Assembly (NCBI GenBank): GCA_037043015.1
Contig: CM073330.1
Location: 15,766,512 to 15,830,511, forward strand
Direction of reading: 5' to 3'
Source of the DNA: Bryum argenteum
Taxonomy: Eukaryota > Streptophyta > Bryopsida > Bryales > Bryaceae
DNA length: 64,000 nucleotides
Part shown: positions 13,380-24,000 of the stretch, one piece after another
Position numbering within the stretch: the first letter of the stretch is position 1
How the letters are laid out: every line of letters begins with the position of its first letter
Made by a program: the position numbers and the translations under genes
Notes under the pieces: generated by a model
Databases searched by the model: none
What the model was told of the DNA's origin: nothing
Seen by the model: only the letters and a program-made list of their open reading frames with translations

Positions 13380-13590
13380 AGGATTAGGGGACAAGGACAC
13401 ATGTGGACAAATGGACAAGGAGATGAGGGATGAAAGAACGCCAAAAAGGAACATGGGAACAAGGGACAAGGAATGAGGGAATCGGAGAATGGGAGAATTG
13501 GAGAACGAAAGATGGGGAATGACGAAAAGAGAATGCAGAAATGAGGGACTTAGGAAAGGGGCACATATACAGGAACAAGGAGAGGTACAT
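13380..13590 (+). repeat. Purine-rich low-complexity tract
   Basis: The + strand is strongly purine-rich, built of degenerate units such as GGGACAAGGA, GGAACATGGGAA and GGGAGAATTGGAGAA. The reverse complement resembles the pyrimidine-rich tract at about 62840-63260. Open frames across it on both strands are low-complexity artefacts. Confidence 0.6.
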
Positions 13591-13599
13591 ATGTACAAT

Positions 13600-14660
13600 G
13601 CCCTCTCAAAAGTATACCCTCACAACAAAAAGAAGAGAACATGCCTTATTTTTCAAACAACCGCCATGTTCACTAATATCATCCAAATTTCCAAATACAA
13701 ATTGTATGAAAGAGAAAATGAAGTACTTTATACCATCATTCCACAAAATAATAATAAGAAGTAAACAAATAATAATAAAAATGGAAGATTCTGTTTTTAT
13801 ATAGGACTTTTCTAATTTATCATCTACTATTCACCCTTGACTCTCATCACGAGCTACTTTTGTTGATGTATGACACAATGCAAAACTTCAATCATCTCCA
13901 AAAAAAATTATTTTGATACACTTTCTATATATGCAAACTCCTTTTTAGAATGAAATTGTTGTGTACTTACCAAGAAGCTCAACCCTCAAGTTTTGTACTC
14001 CAACTAAAGTGGACAGTATACAAGAGCAACTTCAAATGATCATAACTACCACCTCAAAATACCAAATTCCAGGAAATTGCAATGTTGTGAATGTTATCAA
14101 ATCCATCTCTTTCATGCTAATATATAAAAGCCTCACGGGTAAGGAAAACCCATGAGCAATGATTGCACTTTAAAATGCATATGCAATTTTTTAAATAGAG
14201 ACAACACCAAGGCTTCTTACGCCAACTCAATTCAATATTTGTGAATGTGTAAATGGCATCAAAAGAAGGTCTTCATAAGAGCTAAAGGTAAACACTAAAA
14301 AGCAAGTTAAAGAATTGAAGTTCTCAAATGAATTTACACTATTTTGAAAATTGTTCGTTGCATTGCACTACATTTTTTACATACTTCATAACTTGCAATT
14401 TATATAGATTTTACAAACATGGTGCTCATTTGAAAGTCAATGATATTTTATCTCTTCAGAAAACTTTTGAGAGGGCACTTTACATGCGACTTTGCATTTT
14501 GCACGGGCCTTTGCTAGTGTTTGTATTATGAAGAAAATTTGCACGCCATGAGTGTATCAAACTTTAAAACGTAATGGGTCAACTGAAGTGTGTCCTACGT
14601 CATTAATGTTATGTCCCCTGGGCATATCATCAAGAGTAGGTCGAAGGGACATTTTATTCA
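13600..14660. other. AT-rich spacer without recognised features
   Basis: Short open frames only, none with a recognisable domain. Nothing else is supported here. Confidence 0.5.
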
Positions 14661-14675
14661 CGCCATGCCTACAAG

Positions 14676-14945
14676 GGATCCCTGTATTTCACTCCTACGA
14701 GCGTTTTTCGGAGAGCCCATCAGCCAATGAGATTTTTTCCTCAAAATTTATGGAATTCTCCATCTGGACCCCCCGGTGACCGTTTTTGATGATTTTGAAT
14801 TTAAATTTGAGGTCTGCGACCCCAAATTACCCCTTGGAAGCCTACTTCTTGGCACTTGCAGCTATACATCAAAAAATTAGGGGGCTCATTACCCATCCCC
14901 TCCGTGAGCTCCGAAAACGCTCGTACCACTAAATTACAGTGATCC
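14676..14945. repeat. Mutator-like MITE with 9-bp target-site duplication
   Basis: A 270-bp element has about 38-bp inverted ends. The left end contains GGATCCCTGTA and TACGAGCGTTTTTCGGAG; the right end, reverse-complemented, contains GGATCACTGTA and TACGAGCGTTTTCGGAG. It is bounded by the direct repeat GCCTACAAG at 14667-14675 and 14946-14954. Nine-base duplications with long inverted ends are the hallmark of Mutator-like elements. There is no coding capacity. Confidence 0.8.
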
Positions 14946-14959
14946 GCCTACAAGGGTGT

Positions 14960-15690
14960 GGTGTTCTTATTTGTTTATTTGACTAAAGTGTGAGGCCATC
15001 TTCCCACAAAAGCCAAGGGCACATCCAACGAAAAGAGGTCACTCAATGAGAACAGAAGAAAAACATTCATGAGTATCTTGTAGTAACTACAGTGCCGGGG
15101 AATAATGACATATTCCATATTCTGCTGAAATATCTCGTTGGTAGTACAAGATTCTTCCCGCTCTGGAGAAGATTACAAGATTCTTTGATGCTTCGTTGTG
15201 ACAAAAGGGGGATAAATCCACTTCTTTCCCCTTTACGGAATTTACTGTTAGTCCAATATTAGTAGTCAGTGTTCCAGATTGACGTCTTCACTGCTCTTCA
15301 TTTGCGATCATGTTGCCCTCCAAAATATACTTCTCTCAATTTTGCTCTACAAAAAGAACATCCTAAATCCTAAATCAACCCTAAATCCTAAACTCTAAAC
15401 TCTGAACCAGAATGCTAAATCCGTGTATCTCCTTGAACCGCCCACCCTAGATTCTTGCCTACTTTCTAAATTTCATGTAGAAGAATGTACCTCATGTGCA
15501 TGTGAATGCTTTTAGGTGATGTGGTACATTTCACTTCTAAATATTTTATTTATTTCTAGAAGTGTTGAAAAAATTACAAAAATATGAAAACTACTTTATT
15601 TCTTCATATCTATAATTAAAAAGTAACTATTTACCTATTCCAAGTTCCAACTCCAGTATAGTCCGTAAATGCACAGTTAAAAAATTGTAT
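14960..15690. other. Spacer without recognised features
   Basis: AT-rich sequence with a short run of CCTAAATC/CCTAAACTC-like repeats near 15360-15410. No coding or RNA signature was found. Confidence 0.5.
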
Positions 15691-15697
15691 ACCTTAA

Positions 15698-15938
15698 CCC
15701 CTAAAGGTCCACGAAAGCGAAAACTGCTTTTTGGAGTCCAAAATTCAGTCAACTTTGACCATTATAATCTCACAAATGAAGAAAAATCGATGGTTCAATT
15801 TTGGCAAGTGAGTGGAAGGTTAAGTTAAATTCAAGATCCTACGGTTGGATCTTCCAAATAATTCTTAGATTGAGAATTTTTAGGCCTGAGGTAAGGGAAT
15901 GTCCATTTTTGCAATTTTGCATCAAAAACCTTTAGGGG
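15698..15938. repeat. TTAA-type MITE, 241 bp
   Basis: It begins CCCCTAAAGGTCCACG after TTAA (15694-15697) and ends CCTTTAGGGG before TCAA, a decayed TTAA. The inner block TTCAAGATCCTACGGTTG is the reverse complement of a block in the 12903-13166 element, so the two copies are inserted in opposite orientations. Confidence 0.65.
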
Positions 15939-15939
15939 T

Positions 15940-16640
15940 CAACATGTCGACATGTTGAGAGATCGTACCCTCGGAATATAACACTGAAGAAAACAGCGTC
16001 TACTTTGTGAACGGACTTGCAGATGGATTCCAGATTCATGAGCGGATTCAAAGGAAGCAAAAGATTACCAAGGGAAATGTGGATTGCTATGGTTTTGGCT
16101 CCGAATAATTGCGTACGGTGATTGACAGTTGGAAGCATCAAAGGTGACAGAGTGGAAAGCCAGAGTGAAGGACTTCGTTCCAGGTACCTGCTAAACAAAG
16201 GAGCTCTGCCTCGGAGTCACAAATTTGGCTGCGCCCTCTGCAGGGAAGTGTTGGAGAGTTGGAGTCAACCCCTCCTTGGCGTCACATGTATCAATGCATG
16301 CTCACTGCTCCAACCCCAACTTGTTCTCCTGCAGTGCCTTGCCAGCAGCTTCTTCTTTCACCTGCAGGGTTTAAGCCATTCAACTGAACCTCCCTTAACG
16401 GCCCTTCTCCCCATCGCTAAGCTGGACACACTTATTTCCTGCTTTCTTTTAACCACGAGGCAGGATGGTAAAACTAAATTTGGGGTGAAAGTTGTTCAAT
16501 ATCTTCACCGATGACTTCTCGTCACAGTCGTTCCAAGAAGGCATAGGTTGCTACAAAATCATTCATTTTCAAGATTGGCTTCTGGATTTCAAAGTGAATT
16601 TTCATATATAAATAAAAAGATTCTTAAGATTTTAAAAATA
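15940..16640. other. GC-richer island without a recognised gene
   Basis: This patch is less AT-rich than its surroundings. It carries overlapping open frames on both strands (88 codons minus, 15932-16198; 130 codons plus, 16122-16514). Neither shows a domain I recognise or a clear splice structure. It could be a captured exon fragment or a decayed gene. No function is assigned. Confidence 0.3.
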
Positions 16641-16729
16641 GTATATATATGAACTTCACTAGGTTAAGTAATTATTCTTCCTTGAGTCAAATAATTTTAC
16701 TTGCCTTTTCAATTGTTGAAAACGAGCTT

Positions 16730-17045
16730 TTGTATTTGAATTTCAGCATACCTCCATGTGCATAATCAAGCATTTCTATAGATTCTATAGGTCATATGAG
16801 GGTATAAATTGTAAAGATATGTTTCCAAATCACTTAGGAAAAAGAATATGAAGAGCCTCAAACCAAATTTTCTTCTAAAAATGGTATTTTTGGCCCCAAA
16901 ACATTACTTTGCCATTTTAATACATGCGAAAAAAACTTTTTTTCAACTTTGAATGTCACAATCTCACAAATGGTAAGAAAATTTAATCTAAGATTCAATA
17001 TACAAGTACATGTACAATTTAGGTACTAGATCTTAGAGTTACATA
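16730..17045 (+). repeat. Dispersed AT-rich repeat, copy C, cut by the LINE
   Basis: It matches the distal half of copy A: a GAATTTCAGCATACCTCCATG-like block, ATCAAGCAT, GAGCCTCA, CTTTTTTTCAACTTTGAAT. It stops at the LINE insertion point, and related repeat sequence resumes beyond the right LINE duplication near 60053-60120. Confidence 0.55.
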
Positions 17046-17057
17046 TTCCAAAACTTG

Positions 17058-17975
17058 GAATCTGCAGTAGAACTTCCACGAACACAAGAATCAATTCGGT
17101 GGGAAACCTGAGGAGCTTTTGAGCTCCGAGATTGTAGGTTACATGACTTCCCACACTTAGAAAATCTAGCCTGCCATGGAGCCACGCTCTCTCCTCGCAC
17201 TATGCTACACCCTCGTACTGGTAGCAACTGCCTCTAGCACCAAGCCTTCTCCGACAGAAAACCTCGAGCTGCTCTCTATCCTCACAGCAAATGTTACTAG
17301 CATCTCTACAGATCTCTTAGTACTAGCTTCGATCCCCGTCTATCAAAGGCTCTATATCAGCTCCTGGCCGCCACGACCGCCAGACCTGCACCTCCGCTGG
17401 AATGAGACTCCCAGTTCCTCGTCGAAAGTCATAGCTCCCCAATACTCATTCCGCCTCCTGCATCCGCTCCCCACTCAACACCTCCTGCAAACCAGCACTA
17501 CAGTAGAGCCTGCAGTGTCGCCACCAAGTTCGCAACCGTCGCTCGCAGCACCACGCCCCGCCACGAGCCGTGCAAGATGGACAATTCAAGTGTCACAATG
17601 CCCGCACCAGCAACAGTCCCGCAGCTCGAAGATGGCAAGATACGAGCGCCCCAGTTACCCGGGTCAAGCCCTGTGCGGCACAAGCTGCAGTCACCTCGAC
17701 CACACCACACGTGCACCATGGCTGTCTGTGCTCCCAACAACCCAACTGGTCCAGCTTCCCAGCACGCCGAGGACCTGTCACTGGCATACGAAACGCGCGC
17801 TCTCGGCATCAACATCCCAATCCCGCCACTCAGCAGCACAAGCTTCGCTCCGCATCACTCACAGCAGAACATCGGACACGGCCAAAAACTGCCACAGGCT
17901 GCTGGTACTTCTCTCCCCCTGTATTCATCTCATTCATATACACCCATTTCACCAACATTCGCACTCATTTACAAT
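17058..17975 (+). mobile_element. LINE 5' segment
   Basis: This is the first 918 bp of the LINE, up to the point where the gypsy element entered. A long open frame from 17176 runs on into the LTR and so is not a natural gene. It is Ser/Pro/Thr-rich and shows no domain. The segment most likely holds the LINE 5' UTR and promoter, by analogy with other LINEs. Confidence 0.6.
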
Positions 17976-18767
17976 TGTTACCCGCCACAGCACCGCGGGT
18001 ATCATCACCGAAGACCAGCAACCACGGGAGACCAAGACTTTACAGCACCCACGGGGCTCGAGGCCGGGGCACAGTGAGCAGAGGACCACGATGATCGAGA
18101 CCGCGGACACAGGCAGTTAAGGCCGGAGAACACCGCAGAAGGGTTAGGTTTTATTATAAATAGAGTTAGAGTTACACAATAGGGAGCTCCCTGTGATGCA
18201 CGAATGTAGTGATCAATAGCCACAAGCACAGTGTTGCGATCCTTTGTACCCCTTTTGGCACTCACGATTCAATGCAAGCAGGACTCAGTCCAATTCTACT
18301 CTAACCCCCACTTCTACTTGTATTCCCTCTCCTCTATCCTTGCTATCCTGTGTCCTGAAGTTCTAGTCCGTGTGACGTCCGTGGCACCGTGGGAGTCTGT
18401 GTCGAAGCCGTGTGTCTCAGCGTGCACTACGTGGTCGCGAAGCCACCCACGCGGAGTCACTACAGACAGCCTCGCATTGCTCCGAGCTCCTACCGTGGCC
18501 GAGGAGTTACGCAGTAGAAGAACATCGAACAGAAGGCTAACCCTGGGACTCGACTTGACGAGCACTGCCCTGCCCTCGCGGGATTGACCCGCCCCGACAG
18601 AACTAATCACAGGGTGATTACGGCCACCGGTCAACGGCTGCCCTGACATACCCGGACCGTGGTTAACAGAGGTTGAAGCCCACGGGCCCCCGGTTCTCGC
18701 CCCGTCTACTGCCCCCATTTTGCCCCCTCGCACCTCGGGCACCTCCATACCTGTACCCCGGCTAACA
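17976..18767 (+). repeat. Left LTR of gypsy element 2
   Basis: 792 bp, starts TGTTACCCGCC and ends CCCCGGCTAACA. It matches the LTR at 44724-45515 at all but about three positions. A TATAAATA-like box lies in the TTATTATAAATAGAG stretch near 18155. Confidence 0.95.
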
Positions 18768-18869
18768 TTTTGGCGACCATGCTGGGGATGGAGTGCTGAG
18801 GTAGTAAAAAAAAAAAAAAAAAGAGAGAGACAGAAAGAGAGATTCTTGGCCACGGGCCTACAGAGAGGG

Positions 18870-19490
18870 AAAATGCCCCCGAAAAGACACGCCGCGGAAA
18901 AAGCCGTGGAGAATATAGTTGCAGATATGGAGGAAATAGTGCAACACGAAGACGAGACCAGAGAATTACTTCAATGGATGAAGCAACAGATGACAGATCT
19001 AGCCACTCAGAACGAGGCGACGAATGCCAAGCTAGAATTACTCAGCCTAAAATATCAAGACATCCAAGGCAATGTAACACCCGAGGTTATCGCTTCTAGG
19101 AGTGTGGAAGAACCAGCAGGCGCAGTAAGATCCGCAACCATACCCACGGGAAACAATGCCGCGGCCAGCTCGAGCACCTCGGGAATGCCCTCACCGGCAC
19201 CACCAGCGGCACCCACGGGGGTACCCACTATGTCACACAACCCCGGGAGCCCCGACACCCAGGCCAAGTTACCAAAGATACCATACCCGATGTTCGACGA
19301 ATCTGGGGATCCAGATTGGCACATCAGAAGATTTAAAGTGATAGTACGCACGAATGGCATTTTTTTGGTACCACGCTCCAAGGAAATCATATTAACTGGT
19401 ACATTGACTTCGAATCCGAACACAGCAATGCCAGTTGGGAGGATATGGAACGTAGCTTTTTGCACAAGTTTAGAAAACTTAAATCAAGTT
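18870..19490 (+). mobile_element. gag region of gypsy element 2, left of the DNA-transposon insertion
   Basis: The region encodes a capsid-type gag start: a short basic N-terminus, a coiled-coil-like segment, a Pro/Ala-rich linker and the beginning of a retrotransposon gag domain (KIPYPMFDESGDPDWHI). It is fossil sequence. The other part of gag lies to the right of the DNA transposon, from about 37453, and includes a zinc-knuckle-like stretch near 37600. Confidence 0.75.
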
Positions 19491-19494
19491 CGGA

Positions 19495-19524
19495 GGGTAG
19501 AAGCACACTAAGGTGGGTGCACTT
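19495..19524 (+). repeat. Left terminal inverted repeat of the giant DNA transposon
   Basis: Starts GGGTAGAAGCA and contains CTAAGGTGG and GCACTT. It pairs with 37420-37448 on the opposite strand (GGGTTGAAGCA, CTAAGGTGG, GCACTT). About 24 of 29 positions agree, with one 1-base gap. Confidence 0.85.
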
Positions 19525-19724
19525 TCGGACAGCCTATTGTACTAAATTTGTGGTAAAAGTCAAACTCTTTTGGAGATTCAATTCAAGCTATGCACATTGA
19601 GTATGAATGAATTTTTTAAACATTTAGAGGGCTGACATGTGGTGTTGCAGGTGGTGTGCTTTAGGATCCTCGATCCTCGATGCTCACTTTTTTTTGGAGG
19701 CTGTCAGGGAATTTATTTTTCTGG

Positions 19725-19895
19725 CACAGTTACCGGCGATCACCAGTCGCTGGCGATTAGGAAACCGGTGACCACCAGTTATTTGCGGATTGGGTTTTGG
19801 CAGTTGGCGAGCCATTAATTGGCTCATTAAGGCGGGAGCAGCGCCACCGGTGATCACCAATCACTTTGTCTCCACACCGGTGATCACCGGTGAAC
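19725..19895. promoter_or_regulatory. Subterminal palindromic repeats in the giant transposon
   Basis: Variants of the palindrome CCGGTGATCACCGG cluster here: CCGGCGATCACCAG, CCGGTGACCACCAG, CCGGTGATCACCAA and CCGGTGATCACCGG. Such clusters beside a transposon end are often transposase-binding sites; that role is inferred. I did not find the same motif at the right end. Confidence 0.5.
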
Positions 19896-20212
19896 TCCGT
19901 CTCGCACCTCTGTTGGCGTGGCGGCGCTCAATTTGAAACTCCTTCTGTTTCTCTCGCGGGGAGCTCGCGCAGCGGGTGCGCTGTTGTTGCGTTGCGTATC
20001 GCCTCGTCGTTGGGTTAGAACTAGGCGGGGTTTAGGATAAGGTAGTGGTGTAAATGGAATTGAGGTCAATGTTGTGATTTTTCAGAGGAGCTGCTCTTGC
20101 GGGAGCGCTGTTGGTGCGCTGTCGGTGCGCTGTTGTTGCGCTGCTGGTCGTCGTCGTCGTAGGGGTTAGAACTGGGCGGGTTTGTTACTTACGCAGTTAG
20201 TTAGGGTCACCA

Positions 20213-20377
20213 ATGACGCAGCTGCTGCAAACAGCGTTTGAAATGGAATTCTTCGCTTCGAGCCCCATCGTCGAGATATGCGTTCTAGCCTTGATAGTCG
20301 CACTTGTAGCCTCGATAGTCGTGCTCTTCTATCTCCACAAAAGAGAGAGGTCGAACAGGGAGTTAGTGCAGGTTTAG
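20213..20377 (+). CDS. Putative 54-residue single-pass membrane peptide
   Basis: An ATG-to-TAG frame encodes 54 residues: a short N-terminus (MTQLLQTAFEMEFFASS), a hydrophobic stretch of about 20 residues rich in Val, Ala, Leu and Ile (about residues 20-41), then a basic cytosolic-type tail (HKRERSNR). It lies inside the giant transposon, upstream of the SET gene on the same strand. It could be an independent gene, an upstream ORF in the SET mRNA leader, or chance. I recognise no family. Confidence 0.35.
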   Translation: MTQLLQTAFEMEFFASSPIVEICVLALIVALVASIVVLFYLHKRERSNRELVQV

Positions 20378-20389
20378 GAAGTTATTGAG

Positions 20390-21044
20390 AGGTGATAGCC
20401 CGGGCTGTACGCTGATCGTTAGAATTGGAATTGGTGGAATCAGTTAGAATTGGTGGCTGCACAGTATGTTGATTCTCCAAGCATCGGTAGGATTAGGGTT
20501 TTGGGGTTTTGCATTGATGCATTCTGTGTTTTGTACGCGGGTTGCACAGGAGTGAGATGAGGAGGAGTGGAGGAATGTGTGGGGTGCTGGACGTTGTTAA
20601 CGCCGGTCTCTTTCGGCCAGGGCTGCCGAAGGTGCTGCAGTTTACGGTGGAGTGGCTGCGAGAGTGCATGGCTTCTGAGGTGAAAAGCAAGGCCGAGGTC
20701 GAGCATTCACGGTAAGGCCGAGGTCAAACATTTACGGTGAGTTCAAGCCTAGACCTGCTTTTCTGAGGGTACGGGGTGCTTTCGGTGGGGGACAGGATAA
20801 TCTCTAGTGATTGTGTGAAGATCATACACAATCTCCTTGACTTTTGGCACGAACCCCTATCTCTTCCGACTTGACAGTTTAGGGTCATGCAATTAATTAG
20901 ATTTGCGGTTAGGCTTTATTGCAGAAGCCCGGTTGGACATTTAACCATGAAATTTGCTCCTCAGTTCCCTCACTTGTTCATATGTGTTTGCTTTCATTTT
21001 GCTACCTTCCTTTCTATCGGTGTGCAATCTCGCAGGTTTCCAGC
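20390..21044 (+). other. Presumed 5' UTR exon and leader intron of the SET gene
   Basis: GC-rich sequence without a convincing protein frame. Donor-like sites (CACG|GTAAGG near 20712, TACG|GTGAGT near 20739) and an acceptor-like pyrimidine run ending CTCGCAG (near 21035) just before the SET gene ATG suggest a spliced leader. This is inference from splice-site shape only. Confidence 0.4.
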
Positions 21045-24000
21045 ATGGTTCAGCCCACCACTAACGGAGAGAAGGCAGGGGAGAAGTCTACCTCAGCTGG
21101 GAAGCAGCGGGATGAAGAAGCTGCTACCGACTCCGAGGAAGAGCAGGAAATTTTTGACATTGAAGGAGCTCTTGCGAAGCTCAAGGAACCGCCTCCTGTG
21201 CTGCACATTGAGGACTTCAAGACAAATTTTCTGCTTGAGAGCACTGGCCAGAACCCGCATCGCTTTAAGAAGGGTGAGGTGGCGGAGGAGCTGGTCGTCG
21301 GGTTGTTTGGGAGGCGCTGCGGAAGAGGCGGCCGCGCAGGGTACAAGTGGCAGGACTGCACCGACAAGGGCGTCCTAGCGAGGGTGAAATATTTACACCC
21401 AATTGTGTACCAGCATGACAAGGACACGATGCCAAGTTTTTTGAAAATAAAATTCGTTCAAGGCATTGCACTGGAGCACGTCGGAGGGAGAGGGAAGGTG
21501 AACTGGGCCGCCTACGACCAGGAGACTAACCACACCCAGCGACAACGATGGGATTCACATCGAGCAAAGGTGCTTCTTTGTAAACAGAAGGACATGGAGT
21601 TAACCCAAGATGGCTTCAAGAAAGTGAAGCTGGAAAAAGGCGCAGGTTTTCAAGGAAAGGGAGGGTCACCGAGGCGGGTAAGTAACAATCTCATATGGTG
21701 TCGAGGTTGATACTTTGTTAAGTATGCTCGTTTTGTGACTTGCTTGGTTGTGGCACCATTTGTATTCAAGTAGCACAGGGTAGTGTCAGGGACACGGAAA
21801 CAGATGATAAGAATATGTGGAAACTAACAAGAACTGACAGGAGCTTGAATTAACAAGAAGAGTACACGAACAACAACAAGAGAGATGAGCTAGAGCTCCA
21901 AGAGATGCGTTGTCGAGACTGAAGTTGCCCTCAGCCTCGACTCCTATATATACTAGCTAAGAAGAAGGTTCTCCAGAACCTTCCTCAACCTAGGACCTTC
22001 TAGGACCTTCCAAGAACTTCCAAGACCTTCCAGAAGCTTCCAGGGCCTTCCGGAAACTTCAAGGACCTTCCAAAAACTTCCAGAGACTTCCAGGAACTTC
22101 CAGAAGTTTTCGGAAGCTTCTAGAACCTTCTAGAACCTTCCTAAGTTGTCTACCTAGTACGTGGCCGTGACACAGGGAATCTTCAAGGAATCTTTGAAGA
22201 ATCTTTTAGAGAATCTTCGGAGAATATTTTAGAAGAACCTTCTAGAAACTTCTTGTGTATGTCCGTGACATCACCTCCCCTTCTAGCTTCGAGGTCTCCG
22301 AGAAGCAACGTTGTTGTTAGTCAATACCAACGCAGGAAAATGAAAATCTGCCGCATGACATCTGCAATAAACTCCAATTGTTGTTCACGAGGCAAGTGGT
22401 TCATCGGTCCTTGAAGCCAACGATAGTGGCCGACGCCTTCCACTTCCCACAAGCGTGAACTTACGTGTCTTCGTTATGGAATTGTCGCAAACACACCTTT
22501 CGCGAGACCATTCAAAGCGGGCTCGACCTCAAATACAATCACCGGCGATCGATTGCTCGGAATCCTCCGTCGGCGTCGTGGCGCGAGGCGGTTCTTCATC
22601 TCCAGGTCGCCTTCGAGAGTTGGTTGGTTGAGATGGCATAACTGGTATGCTATCTATCTCTTGACTATCCATGACTAAAAACCAAACTATGACTATAGAG
22701 AAATTCTATCTAGAACAAAATATGTAAATCAAATGTGAATCAAGGTTGTGTTCACTCTCCCCCTTTTATTCTCCTGAGTGGGCAAGCGTCAGAGAGAAGT
22801 TATCGTCGGAAAGACTTAGGTTTATGAGGATATCGTTGATGAAATTCCTGTACCTTTTCCGGCGCATTTACAAGATTTTCGGCATGTTCCCACGTTCTTT
22901 CATTGATGTCGTATCCGCTCCAATGCACAAAATACTCCAAGTTTCCCCTTCTGCGCCGTGAATCCAGACCTTATCCACCTCATATTCCTCGTGGTTCTCA
23001 ATTTCGATACTAGGTGGCGGCCCTCGCACTCTTCCCGGAAAAGTCGACTCTCGATAAGGTTCCAATAAAGACACGTGGAAGACTGGATGTACCTTCATAG
23101 TAGCTGGTAACTCCAACCGATACGCCACTAGATTGATTTGTTTCTGGATGGCAAATGGTCCCAATCTTCGATAGTCCAACTTATCACACGGCCGCTTGGT
23201 CTTGATATTCCGTCGAAGCAGCCATACTTTATCTCCGATCTTGAAAGTAGGTGCCTCATTCCGAAATTTATCTGCGGACGCCTTGTACGACTCTTGGGCA
23301 GTTTGCAATTGAAGTCTCAGCGTTGCTTGAAGTTCCGATAGCTGCTTCACAAAATCTTCTGCTGCTGGGTTGTTATTGGCCACTGAATTCCATAAATCAA
23401 GCTTCGGGTGGTATCCGTAGTTGGCAAAGAATGGTGTTTGTTGGGTCGACGTATGAATAGTGTTGTTGTAGGCAAACTCGGCAAGCGGTAGATACTCGAT
23501 CCAATCGTCTTCTTGGCGATAGTTGATGGTGCAACGTGAGATCTTTGCTCCAATACTTGATTCACCCGTTCCGTCTCGTCCGTCGGTTTGAGGATGAAAT
23601 GCCGAAGAAAGCTTGATATCCACCTTCAATATCTCAAATAGAGATTTCCAGAACTTGGAGACGAACTGGGTTCCGCGATCCGACACAATATCATCTGGCA
23701 AGCCGTGATAACGATATACATTATCAAGAAAGAGTCTTGTTGTATCTTCGCTCGACGATGTCTTCTTGCAAGGAACAAAATGCGCCATCTTCGTCAGCCG
23801 ATCTACCACAACAAAGATGCTGTCAAACGAGTTTGAAGGCGGCAGGTCCGTAATGAAATCCATGGAAACTGAAGACCATGGTCGATGCGGGATAGGCAAT
23901 GGCTGCAAAAGTCCATAGGGGCGATGCCGAGGGTTCTTCGACCTTGAACAAATATCACAAGAGAGAACAAACTCCTTCACATCCTTCCACATTTGGGGCC

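Noticed and set aside
13323-13598. Ser/Pro/Phe-rich membrane-like proteins on the minus strand
   Set aside because: Two overlapping frames are both open through a low-complexity pyrimidine tract.
12899-15942. TTTAGGGG strings as interstitial telomere repeats
   Set aside because: They occur singly at element ends next to TTAA, not as TTTAGGG arrays.
15932-16514. Two opposing frames as a host gene
   Set aside because: No recognisable motif, no clear splice sites, and surrounding sequence is MITE and repeat DNA. Kept only as an unexplained GC-richer island.
17176-18120. 314-codon open frame across the LINE 5' segment and LTR
   Set aside because: It crosses the junction between two different elements, so it cannot be a natural gene. 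Composition explains the openness.
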